In this document: positions 1 to 6,215 of the stretch, piece after piece
Position numbering within the stretch: the first letter of the stretch is position 1
Layout of the letters: each line of letters starts with the position of its first letter
Program-made: the position numbers and the translations under genes
Assembly (NCBI GenBank): GCA_900313265.1
Contig: OMRN01000230.1
Coordinates: forward strand, 1 to 6,452
Length of the DNA: 6,452 bases
Origin: an uncultured Lachnospiraceae bacterium
Lineage (GTDB): Bacteria > Bacillota > Clostridia > Lachnospirales > Lachnospiraceae
Reading direction: 5' to 3'
The notes under the pieces: model-generated
What the model saw: the letters and a program-made list of their open reading frames with translations, nothing else
Told to the model about the DNA's origin: nothing
Database searches by the model: none

Positions 1-1710
1 GACCGGACGCAGAACGGCATGCCCGTCTTCCACATGGTCCGTCACCTGAAAACCTTCTTCCATCAAAAGTTTAATCCGGTTGGCAATTACCATGCTCTGC
101 CATATCGTCTTATCCTTAATGGGAGTCTCCTTCCACTTATCCGCATTCAGAACCAGAAGTTCACTCCGGTAATCGGCATTGGCCTCACCGTAATACTTTG
201 CCCCATATGAAAGTGCGGCATTTTCATCATAGTCGATTTCCCCGACGCTTTCGTGCATGCAGTCTTTCATGACACGGTTTACGCTTTCAAGCACTTCCGT
301 CCGGCTTCGGAAATTCGAAGAAAGATCGATGCGTACATCCCTTTTGCTTTGGTCCATGGAAAAACTGTTATATTTTTTCCGGAAAATCTCCGGCCTGGCA
401 AGACGGAACCGGTAAATACTCTGCTTGACATCGCCCACCATAAAACGGTTTCCCTTATCCTCCGTAATATTCGAAACCGCTTCTAAAAGTGTTTCCTGAA
501 TATAATTGCTGTCCTGGTATTCATCGACCATGACTTCTTCAAAATACCGCCGGTAGCCTTCGGCAACTTCCGTGCGTATATTTTCCCCGTTTTCCCTGCG
601 GATCAGTATTTTTAAAGCGAAGTGCTCCATGTCGGAAAAATCGATTAAATTTTTCTTTCTCTTGTTTTCCCCGTAAATCCGGTACAGGTTCTCCGAAAGT
701 TCCAGCAGTTTTTGCAAAACGGCTGCGGTTTTGACATCATCCGCACAGGCTTCTTCAAAAGGCAGCAGATACAGTTTTGCGATTATTTTCTCCGACAGAA
801 TTTTCTTATAGCGGTCACGGACGGATTTGACATATTCCCGGTACGGGGATTCTTTTTCCGTTCCGAGCCGGGGGAACGAATGCGCGGCGTGTATTTTTCC
901 TCTTTCCTTAAGTCCGTTCGCCGCAAGCAGGGATTCCACATAGGAAAAATCCTCCTTCAGTGCGGGAAGGTATTTTTTCGGTCCGGCATCACTTTCGGAT
1001 AAGGCAATCATATCCCGGATTTCGCTTTGGATGTCCGATAAAAGTTCCGTCTCGTAGCGGAAGGCATAGGCATACGCTTCTCCTTTTTCAGGCGACTCCG
1101 GGAAGGAAGCAAGCTTTAATTTCATTTCTTCGAACCAGTCTTCGGGGAACGGCTCGGACTGTACCGCATAATGCACTTTCTTTAACACATCATTCAGTGC
1201 GGTATCGTAAAATCCCGGTGTAAAATGGTCCCATAAAAGTTCATAGCCTTCCCGGTCGTTTTGCTGCATTTCCGAAACCGCCTGCTCAATGGATTCCTCC
1301 AAAATCAGTTTCGTTTCCTCATCGGCAGCCACACGAAAAGAAGGATCGATTCCGATGGCGTCAAAATGATTGCGGATTAAATAAAGACAGAATCCGTGCA
1401 CGGTCATAATCAGTGCCGTATGAACCAGGGTCTGCTGTTTGCGTAAATGCACGTTTCCCGGCTCCTTCAAGAGCCGTTCGGAGATTGCTTTTCCGATTCT
1501 TTCACGCATTTCACCGGCCGCCGCATCGGTGAATGTCACGATTAACATCCGGTCAATGGACACCGGATGTTTATCATCGCATAAACGGTCCACAATACGC
1601 GCCGTTAAAACCGCGGTTTTTCCGCTTCCCGCCGCTGCCGATACCAAAACGTTCCTGTCTCTGATTTCAATGACCTGCTCCTGCGCAGGTGTATATTTAA
1701 TTTCACTCAT
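1..1710 (-). CDS. addA: AddA, helicase-nuclease subunit A (partial, N-terminal 570 residues)
   Basis: AddA is the 3'-5' SF1A helicase and nuclease subunit of the AddAB complex, which unwinds and resects double-strand breaks for RecA loading. The frame is open from the ATG at 1710 to the window edge: 570 codons, a bit under half of the roughly 1,200-residue family length. The C-terminal helicase motifs and the RecB-type nuclease therefore lie outside. Visible motifs in order: Q-motif region TPAQEQ (7-12); Walker A GSGKT (28-32) inside SAAAGSGKT; motif Ia VTFTDAAAGEMRERI (58-72); a TVHGFC segment; IDFSDMEH before motif II; motif II VDEYQDSN (395-402) with the catalytic D396-E397; motif III GDVKQSIYRF (426-435); motif IV-like LSSNFRSR (around N466). 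No frameshift or stop was seen. The start is supported by the immediate SEIKYTPAQ N-terminus and an AAGAGAG ribosome binding site. It lies 75 bp after addB, so probably co-transcribed. Identity is near certain. Confidence 0.97.
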   Translation of the reverse strand, partial: MSEIKYTPAQEQVIEIRDRNVLVSAAAGSGKTAVLTARIVDRLCDDKHPVSIDRMLIVTFTDAAAGEMRERIGKAISERLLKEPGNVHLRKQQTLVHTALIMTVHGFCLYLIRNHFDAIGIDPSFRVAADEETKLILEESIEQAVSEMQQNDREGYELLWDHFTPGFYDTALNDVLKKVHYAVQSEPFPEDWFEEMKLKLASFPESPEKGEAYAYAFRYETELLSDIQSEIRDMIALSESDAGPKKYLPALKEDFSYVESLLAANGLKERGKIHAAHSFPRLGTEKESPYREYVKSVRDRYKKILSEKIIAKLYLLPFEEACADDVKTAAVLQKLLELSENLYRIYGENKRKKNLIDFSDMEHFALKILIRRENGENIRTEVAEGYRRYFEEVMVDEYQDSNYIQETLLEAVSNITEDKGNRFMVGDVKQSIYRFRLARPEIFRKKYNSFSMDQSKRDVRIDLSSNFRSRTEVLESVNRVMKDCMHESVGEIDYDENAALSYGAKYYGEANADYRSELLVLNADKWKETPIKDKTIWQSMVIANRIKLLMEEGFQVTDHVEDGHAVLRPV

Positions 1711-1720
1711 AATGATTTGT

Positions 1721-1727
1721 CTCTCTT
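1721..1727 (-). promoter_or_regulatory. Ribosome binding site of addA
   Basis: The minus strand reads AAGAGAG, 10 nt before the addA ATG. It is a weaker match to the anti-Shine-Dalgarno than the addB site (AGGAGA), so addA may be translated less efficiently. That is inference only. No promoter was recognised in the 75-bp addB-addA gap, which fits co-transcription. Confidence 0.6.
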
Positions 1728-1761
1728 AACGATTTCCGGTTCCTTTATCCAACCCTGCCTC

Positions 1762-1799
1762 CCGGCTTACTCATCTTCGCCCGGCTTACTCCTCTTCGC
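1762..1799 (-). repeat. 19-bp tandem duplication spanning the addB stop codon
   Basis: Two adjacent 19-bp units, 1781-1799 and 1762-1780, read GCGAAGAGGAGTAAGCCGG and GCGAAGATGAGTAAGCCGG on the minus strand and differ at one base. The first copy encodes the last residues of AddB and contains its TAA stop (1786-1788). The second lies wholly in the addB-addA intergenic gap. Since 19 is not a multiple of three, the second copy is in a different frame relative to addB. This looks like a slippage or unequal-exchange duplication that left the protein unchanged and lengthened the spacer before addA. Confidence 0.9.
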
Positions 1800-4700
1800 T
1801 CTTTGGCTCTTCCGTCCCGTCCGCGCCCTTTCGGACCGCATATCCCGGAAGCCTTGCGTCGAATCCGCAGGAAGAACGAAATGCACAGTATTCACACGCA
1901 TTGTAACTATCCCCGCATACAAGCGGACTGACATCGATTTTGCCGGATAAAATCTCTTTTGCAAGGCTTTCGACCTTTTCATCGGCCTCGGCTAAAATCT
2001 TTTGCATCTCTTCTTCGTTTTTTACCGCCCGGTTTCCGGTTTTTCCGTTCGCCGCTCCGTCTTTATAGGTTGCCGGAATCACTTCGCTTTTTCCGTCCTT
2101 ATGCTCACGCTCGAGGTGCCCTAACGTCGCCTCGTCCCCGGAAAGGAGTCCGGTCGGACGGAGTGCGATGTTTCGTTCGCTTTCCCTCTTCTCTTCCGAT
2201 TCGTCGTAACTTTCGAAGAAAGGATCCTGCATGCGGCAGTAGAACATGGCCCCCGGTTTCACCGTTTTGTCCGGATGGTCGGTCGCATATTTCTTTACCG
2301 CCTCGCTTAAATAAACAGCCGTCTGGAGCTGTACACCCGCATGGAACAGTTCTTCTTCGAAATCTTTCGATCCGGTCTTGTAATCAACGATTTTGACATA
2401 GGCGGTATCTTCTCCGGTGAAAGTGTCGACACGGTCGATTTTTCCGACAAGAAGTGCCCCCGGATCCGATAAAAGCCGTTTAAACTCCTGTTCATACGAA
2501 GCCGGCACGAAATCTCCCTTCGAAAGCTGGTTCTTTAAAACGGCCACCGATCGTTTCAGGATTCGTCTGACCTGTTTTTCCATGAATTCGCTTCCCGCTT
2601 CCTCCTTAAAAATTCCGTCACGGTAGGAAGAAAGCAGCTGTTCCGTCAATACATCGATGATTTCCTCCGTCTTTTTAAGGGAAATCAGGGCAAAATCCTC
2701 ATGGTTTTCCCTGCAGTATTTTCCGAATAATTCGAGAGTCTTGTGAGAAATGTTTCCGAGATCGCTTGGATCAATCTCCCCCGTTTCCCTCTCCTGTAAT
2801 CCGAGTCCGTATCTTAGGAAATGTGCATAGGCACATCCCGCAAACCGCTCAAGGCTGCTGACGGAACACTCCATGATTTCGCCGTACAAAGCGGAGGCAA
2901 CGGACTGTTCGAGTTTTGTCGGATTGTAGCTTGAAAACGCGTTTTCGACCGTTCTTTTAACCCACTTTTCATTTTCCGGATCCGCACATAAAACGGCATA
3001 CAGTTTCTTTACGTATTCCGTTTCTTTCCCGGACATGTATCCGTTTACATACTCCGAAAGAAAGGCAACGAATTCGCTCTTTAAATCCTTTTCGGACAGA
3101 ATATTATGTTCGTCGAAGGTCTTTTCGATATCCGTTTCATCGATACGGGCAAGTTTCCCCGTTTCGTCCGAAACGGAAAGGGCGGGAAACATTTTCTTAA
3201 GCTCGCCGATTAAATACGACGGTTTCTTGCTTTCACCGGTTTCCGTCACGGAAAGAAAGGAAAGGTTCAGTTCTTCCGTCGGCTTTGTAAGAATCTGATA
3301 AAGATAAAGCTGCTCCGTAAAACTCTCGCCCGCGCGGTCCGGTGCCAGGTCCATTCCCTGACTGATAAGACCGGTTCGTTCCATGTCGGAAATCAGTCCG
3401 CCTCCCGCAGATACTGCCGGAATATTTCCGTCGTTAACACCGATAAAAAATAATGCCTTCACATCACCGATCCGGCTGCGGATCAGATCGCAGACCGGAA
3501 GCACATCCACGCTTTTCGGAATGATGCCGATGCGGATTTCCCCGTATCCCGTATCGAGAACCTCCGATAGTTCCGAAAGCGAAATTTCCTCATCCCCGAT
3601 TAACGAAACAATCTGCTCAAAAAGCATCATCACCTCTTTATAAACCTGGGAATATTCAAGCGCCTTTTCCGGATTTCCGCTGTGCTCAAGTTCCTCCGAC
3701 ATCTTCCGGATCCGTTCAAAGGAATCGTTTTCGGTGATGACCTCATAAAGTGCCGTAAGCCACTGTCTTGCCGTGACACTGCGGTTTCCCGAAAGGTCGG
3801 TTAAAGGTTTTAACATCTTCGTAAAGCGCCGGCGGCTTTCGTTTAATTCGCCCAGAATTTCCTTTTTCCGAAGTTCCTTTTCTTCATCCGGAAGGGATTT
3901 CAGATTCCGGTTCATTTCACGGCTCAGAGCCGTAAAATCTTTCTTCCATTTACCGGCTCCCCTTATGTTCTTTGCCAGAATGTAATTATCGAGTTTATCC
4001 GACTCTTCCAAAGTAAACGGTGCAAATGCGCTTTTTAAAAGCGATGCCGTATCCCGGTAGGCATAATCGTTTACGATGACATTTAAAACCGTACGCAGAA
4101 AACTCACAAAAGGATTCTTTGTCAGTTCGGTTGTGGCATCCATAAAATACGGGATATCGTATTTCTCAAACTGCTTTTTTAAAACTTTCTCATACTGCGC
4201 CAGATCGCCGCAGACCACAGCCATATCGCGGTAGCGATACTGTTTTTCTCTTGCTAAGCGGAATAAATTCTTACAAAGCAGCATGCATTCATGATTCTCG
4301 TCTTTGGCCCTGCTTATATGTATTTCTTCCGGTACCCACGGATAGTCCGCTTCTTCCTTCCGAAACAGATTTCTTTCAAGATACGCGATGGACGGCGCAT
4401 TTTTAAAACGTACGGGTTCACTTAAATACACCGGATTTTTAATTTCCACCTTTGCATTCCCGGCCGCTTCGGACACATCACGGATGGTTTTTTCGCTGAG
4501 GAAGAAAAATTCCGCCTTCGAATCCCGCTCATAAGGAAGGGTGATGATAACCTCCTTCGCACAGGACAAAAGTGCTTCGATAACCGTAATCTGAATCGGC
4601 GTAAAGCCGGTAAAACCGTCAAAAACAATTACGCTTCTCTTAATCAGTCCGGAAAGGGGAATCCTTTCGGCCAGACAGTATAAAGTCTCCTCTTTTGTCG

Positions 4701-5223
4701 TATATTGATTTGCCAAAGCCTCCTCAAAACCGTTATATAAAAGCAGAAAATCCTCCAGTTTATATTTCAGCGCGGGGTTTAGGGAAAGCGTTTCGATATA
4801 ATGATTTAAATCCGACGGGCGGATTCCGTACGTCATGAATTCGGACAGCACGGATTTGACTTCCTTCGTAAATCCGGGCGAATGAATTCCCTTTTTTAAC
4901 ACTTTCAGTTCATTTTCCTTTTCATGTATAACCCGCCTTAAAATCAGGCATTTCCCCAAATCGTCCAAAAGGGTTCTCTCCGGTTTTCCCACTTCGGAGA
5001 AAATCCGGTGCGTCAGTCTGCCGAAACTTAAGACATCAATATTAAGAATACCGCCGTCGGGACTTGCCCCCGTCATAATCATCTGCGTCTGCATGGTAAA
5101 CTGATCCGGCACAATCATCAGGTAATCGTTTTCCCGATGGCATGCGGCTTCTTCAATCATCCGTTTTTGCACATACGTGCTTTTTCCGTATCCGCTTTTT
5201 CCGAGAACAAACTGTAAACTCAT
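1786..5223 (-). CDS. addB: AddB, helicase-nuclease subunit B with C-terminal nuclease and iron-sulfur cluster
   Basis: AddB (1,145 residues, a normal full length) is the second subunit of AddAB. In the family its helicase-like part recognises Chi sites rather than driving unwinding, and its nuclease cuts the 5'-ended strand. Visible: Walker A GKSGYGKST (8-16); FDGFTGFTP (D202), the AddB Walker B region; a GVNDGNIP segment (N597-D598-G599); then the RecB-type nuclease with GKIDRVD (D930), VDYKTG (D947, K949) and GVQLQTAVYL (Q965). Four cysteines fit the AddB 4Fe-4S cluster: C797 in FAGCAYAHF and C1110-x2-C1113-x5-C1119 in ACEYCAFRSSCGFD, spaced as in the Bacillus protein. All catalytic and cluster residues are present, so it should be active. 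The ATG at 5223 is preceded by AGGAGA and directly starts the Walker A strand, leaving no room for another start. A terminator after the preceding gene implies its own promoter. The stop lies in a 19-bp tandem duplication. Confidence 0.98.
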   Translation of the reverse strand: MSLQFVLGKSGYGKSTYVQKRMIEEAACHRENDYLMIVPDQFTMQTQMIMTGASPDGGILNIDVLSFGRLTHRIFSEVGKPERTLLDDLGKCLILRRVIHEKENELKVLKKGIHSPGFTKEVKSVLSEFMTYGIRPSDLNHYIETLSLNPALKYKLEDFLLLYNGFEEALANQYTTKEETLYCLAERIPLSGLIKRSVIVFDGFTGFTPIQITVIEALLSCAKEVIITLPYERDSKAEFFFLSEKTIRDVSEAAGNAKVEIKNPVYLSEPVRFKNAPSIAYLERNLFRKEEADYPWVPEEIHISRAKDENHECMLLCKNLFRLAREKQYRYRDMAVVCGDLAQYEKVLKKQFEKYDIPYFMDATTELTKNPFVSFLRTVLNVIVNDYAYRDTASLLKSAFAPFTLEESDKLDNYILAKNIRGAGKWKKDFTALSREMNRNLKSLPDEEKELRKKEILGELNESRRRFTKMLKPLTDLSGNRSVTARQWLTALYEVITENDSFERIRKMSEELEHSGNPEKALEYSQVYKEVMMLFEQIVSLIGDEEISLSELSEVLDTGYGEIRIGIIPKSVDVLPVCDLIRSRIGDVKALFFIGVNDGNIPAVSAGGGLISDMERTGLISQGMDLAPDRAGESFTEQLYLYQILTKPTEELNLSFLSVTETGESKKPSYLIGELKKMFPALSVSDETGKLARIDETDIEKTFDEHNILSEKDLKSEFVAFLSEYVNGYMSGKETEYVKKLYAVLCADPENEKWVKRTVENAFSSYNPTKLEQSVASALYGEIMECSVSSLERFAGCAYAHFLRYGLGLQERETGEIDPSDLGNISHKTLELFGKYCRENHEDFALISLKKTEEIIDVLTEQLLSSYRDGIFKEEAGSEFMEKQVRRILKRSVAVLKNQLSKGDFVPASYEQEFKRLLSDPGALLVGKIDRVDTFTGEDTAYVKIVDYKTGSKDFEEELFHAGVQLQTAVYLSEAVKKYATDHPDKTVKPGAMFYCRMQDPFFESYDESEEKRESERNIALRPTGLLSGDEATLGHLEREHKDGKSEVIPATYKDGAANGKTGNRAVKNEEEMQKILAEADEKVESLAKEILSGKIDVSPLVCGDSYNACEYCAFRSSCGFDARLPGYAVRKGADGTEEPKSEEE

Positions 5224-5228
5224 TCTTT

Positions 5229-5234
5229 TCTCCT
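5229..5234 (-). promoter_or_regulatory. Ribosome binding site of addB
   Basis: The minus strand reads AGGAGA, 5 nt before the ATG, a strong Shine-Dalgarno that fixes the start codon. The leader segment TCTCCT at 5255-5260 is its exact complement, so this site could be masked by RNA pairing. Confidence 0.85.
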
Positions 5235-5254
5235 GAAATTAATTAATTGGGCTA

Positions 5255-5270
5255 AGGAGAGTCCTTCTCC
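5255..5270 (-). promoter_or_regulatory. Leader hairpin upstream of addB, possible translational switch
   Basis: In the RNA sense, GGAGA (5270-5266), loop AGGAC, and TCTCC (5260-5256) form a 5-bp hairpin, with one more possible G·U pair. The right arm, extended to TCTCCT (5260-5255), is also the perfect complement of the addB Shine-Dalgarno AGGAGA (5234-5229) across a 20-nt loop. The two pairings exclude each other: the first leaves the ribosome site open and the second closes it. Both stems are short, and the 5-nt-loop hairpin should be favoured. Function is inference; no known riboswitch class was recognised. Confidence 0.35.
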
Positions 5271-5281
5271 CTGCACTCCGG

Positions 5282-5323
5282 GCGCTTATCGTACAGGCAC
5301 GGTTCACGCCTGCCTTATCGCGC
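5282..5323 (-). repeat. Nested inverted and direct repeats in the addB leader
   Basis: The segment is bounded by GCGC at both ends (5282-5285 and 5320-5323). Inside it is a stem of CAGGC (5294-5298) with GCCTG (5308-5312), extended by a G·U pair in the RNA sense, with a 9-nt loop. Between outer and inner stems, CGATAAG occurs twice in the same orientation on the minus strand (5320-5314 and 5291-5285). The direct repeats could be protein-binding half sites, or the whole could be a weak RNA hairpin with an internal loop. I do not recognise it as a known element. Confidence 0.35.
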
Positions 5324-5328
5324 AAATG

Positions 5329-5365
5329 AAAAACCACTCTTATTATACTATAACAAGAGTGGCTT
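5329..5365 (-). terminator. Intrinsic terminator after the sigma-like gene
   Basis: In the RNA sense, AAGCCACTCTT (5365-5355) pairs with AAGAGTGGTTT (5341-5331): eight Watson-Crick pairs at the core, one G·U and two A-U pairs. A further TTA/TAA pairing is possible toward the loop. The run of five T (5333-5329) overlaps the stem base and continues into CATTT. It lies 27 nt after the sigma-like stop codon. The plus strand lacks a T-run straight after the stem, so it acts on the minus strand. It should separate this gene from addB. Confidence 0.8.
5342..5347 (-). promoter_or_regulatory. Possible -10 box for addB inside the terminator loop
   Basis: The minus strand reads a perfect TATAAT in the loop-proximal part of the terminator. 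A start site about 7 nt on would give addB a leader of roughly 110 nt. At 17-bp spacing the -35 position reads ATGCGA, a poor match, and there is no TGn extension, so the box may be coincidental in an AT-rich loop. I saw no better promoter between the terminator and addB. Confidence 0.25.
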
Positions 5366-5392
5366 CGCATTTAACTTATTGTTTATTTTTTC

Positions 5393-6082
5393 TTACTGCA
5401 GGGCATCGCAGATGGCCGCATACAGTCCTTCGATATTGGAAAGCTTGACTTCGTTGAAAATAAGCACATATCCCAAAAGGAGAAGGTTATTATCAACCCT
5501 TGCGCTTTCGTAATCGTTTGCCTTGCAGAATTCGAGCGAATACATGCTGATCTGCTTTCTGGCATATTTTACACGGGTTTTTACCACATCGATGTCGCAC
5601 TGGAGGTATTTTTCCAAATCGGCATCTTCAAATCCGTCATAGAAGTATGCAAGGCCGGTCAGTGCATGCACGGGATCGAGGGTATTGATAAAACTGGCCG
5701 CAAGATTGGCAACTTCGGATTCGTTTAAGGTATTGGTTCCGCGGACATATTCCTCCACACCCGGATATTCGTCATATTCGCCGTTTTCCTCACCGATTAA
5801 CTGGTTTGCGCAGTTTACGTTCACCCAGTCTACCAGGTGCTGGTATAAAATGTCATTATACCATTTGGTCGTATTCTCCGGCTTGTCGAGACGCTCTAAG
5901 TTAATGAACATGGCCTTGTAAATCTTGACCATCATTCTGGCCGTCTCCTCATCGTTTCCGATCACCAGTTTTGTATGAAAATACATATCGTTTACGGTAT
6001 TGATATAGAAACCCTGAAATGCATCCACATCCCCTGCAAGCAGGCGTTTCATTACCATACGAAGTTCATAGGTGAATACCAT
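5393..6082 (-). CDS. Sigma-70-family-like (ECF-type) protein, divergent, with C-terminal extension
   Basis: This 229-residue protein has the layout of a small sigma factor but with eroded motifs. Residues 12-90 resemble sigma region 2: KRLLAGDVDAFQGFY matches the usual helix-1 pattern, and the helix around 44-65 and the TTKWYNDILYQHLVDW segment (71-86) match regions 2.2 to 2.4. An acidic linker follows (98-111). Residues 134-180 resemble region 4, a helix-turn-helix ending in VVKTRVKYARKQIS, close to the usual TVKSRLxRARKxL. Odd points: the core-binding DLVQ motif reads RMMV, the basic residues expected at the end of region 2 are missing (VNVNCANQL), and about 49 residues (181-229) follow region 4 where ECF factors normally end. 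It may be a true but diverged sigma factor or a sigma-derived regulator. The ATG at 6082 follows AAGGGAG by 8 nt, which favours it over M9 or M11. It has its own promoter candidate and terminator, so is likely monocistronic. Confidence 0.75.
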   Translation of the reverse strand: MVFTYELRMVMKRLLAGDVDAFQGFYINTVNDMYFHTKLVIGNDEETARMMVKIYKAMFINLERLDKPENTTKWYNDILYQHLVDWVNVNCANQLIGEENGEYDEYPGVEEYVRGTNTLNESEVANLAASFINTLDPVHALTGLAYFYDGFEDADLEKYLQCDIDVVKTRVKYARKQISMYSLEFCKANDYESARVDNNLLLLGYVLIFNEVKLSNIEGLYAAICDALQ

Positions 6083-6090
6083 TTCTTTTT

Positions 6091-6097
6091 CTCCCTT
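6091..6097 (-). promoter_or_regulatory. Ribosome binding site of the sigma-like gene
   Basis: The minus strand reads AAGGGAG, 8 nt before the ATG at 6082. This supports the first of three nearby in-frame ATG codons (residues 1, 9 and 11) as the start. Confidence 0.75.
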
Positions 6098-6114
6098 AAA
6101 AAAGACTCCCCCAT

Positions 6115-6139
6115 GTGTGTTAAATTTTTATAAACACAC
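6115..6139 (-). promoter_or_regulatory. Inverted repeat downstream of the sigma-like promoter, candidate operator
   Basis: GTGTGTT (6115-6121) and AACACAC (6133-6139) form a perfect 7-bp inverted repeat around an 11-bp AT-only centre. It would cover about +3 to +27 relative to the start site expected from the -10 box at 6148-6153, a typical place for a repressor site. As RNA it could be a 5' hairpin with an 11-nt loop. It is unlikely to terminate transcription, because the next T-run is more than 10 nt past the stem. Confidence 0.4.
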
Positions 6140-6147
6140 CCACTAAT

Positions 6148-6175
6148 ATTTTAACAATTTCCCGTTATTTTGCAA
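6148..6175 (-). promoter_or_regulatory. Candidate sigma-A promoter of the sigma-like gene
   Basis: The minus strand has TTGCAA (-35, 6175-6170), a 16-bp spacer, and TAAAAT (-10, 6153-6148), preceded by TGT, which gives an extended TGn -10. The start site would be near 6141, giving a leader of about 60 nt before the sigma-like ATG. Match quality is good for a vegetative Firmicute promoter, but AT-rich DNA produces such matches by chance. Confidence 0.5.
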
Positions 6176-6189
6176 TTCCTTTTTCAAAC

Positions 6190-6209
6190 TTTGCCGTCAA
6201 AGGGGCAAA
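6190..6209 (-). terminator. Weak hairpin after the DegV gene, possible terminator
   Basis: In the RNA sense, TTTGCC (6209-6204) and GGCAAA (6195-6190) form a 6-bp stem with an 8-nt loop, starting 6 nt after the DegV stop codon. A competing CTTTG/CAAAG pairing overlaps it. The sequence after the stem is GTTTGAAAA, a poor T-tract, so termination would be inefficient at best. Confidence 0.25.
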
Positions 6210-6215
6210 TGGATG

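Noticed and set aside
8..13. Loss of helicase motifs in AddB as a sign of decay.
   Set aside because: AddB proteins normally lack a full set of active helicase motifs. Here Walker A, the nuclease residues and all four cluster cysteines are intact, so the gene looks normal.
1767..1982. A 71-codon minus-strand frame overlaps the 3' end of addB and ends in the second copy of the tandem duplication.
   Set aside because: It is out of frame with the conserved AddB cysteine region. It stays open past the addB stop only because of the 19-bp duplication. No ribosome binding site or family match was seen.
5331..5365. The 5331-5365 hairpin as a terminator for plus-strand transcription.
   Set aside because: On the plus strand the stem is followed by CGCATTTAAC rather than a T-run, and there is no plus-strand gene to terminate.
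5224..5392. A T-box or known metabolite riboswitch upstream of addB.
   Set aside because: The gap is only 169 bp, part of it is the upstream gene's terminator, and I see no T-box sequence or other known riboswitch core. The AATTAATTAATT palindrome at 5237-5248 looks like simple AT-rich spacer.
19..5921. Many plus-strand open frames of 60 to 145 codons lie opposite the AddA, AddB and sigma-like genes.
   Set aside because: They lie antisense to genes whose proteins carry clear family motifs, their translations are low-complexity and rich in Ser, Arg and Phe, and none matches a family I recognise. They are shadows of the minus-strand genes.
1786..6082. The sigma-like gene and addBA as one new repair-control system.
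   Set aside because: A strong terminator separates them and neither protein shows a shared domain or interaction motif. Adjacency alone is not evidence; conserved neighbourhood across genera would be needed.
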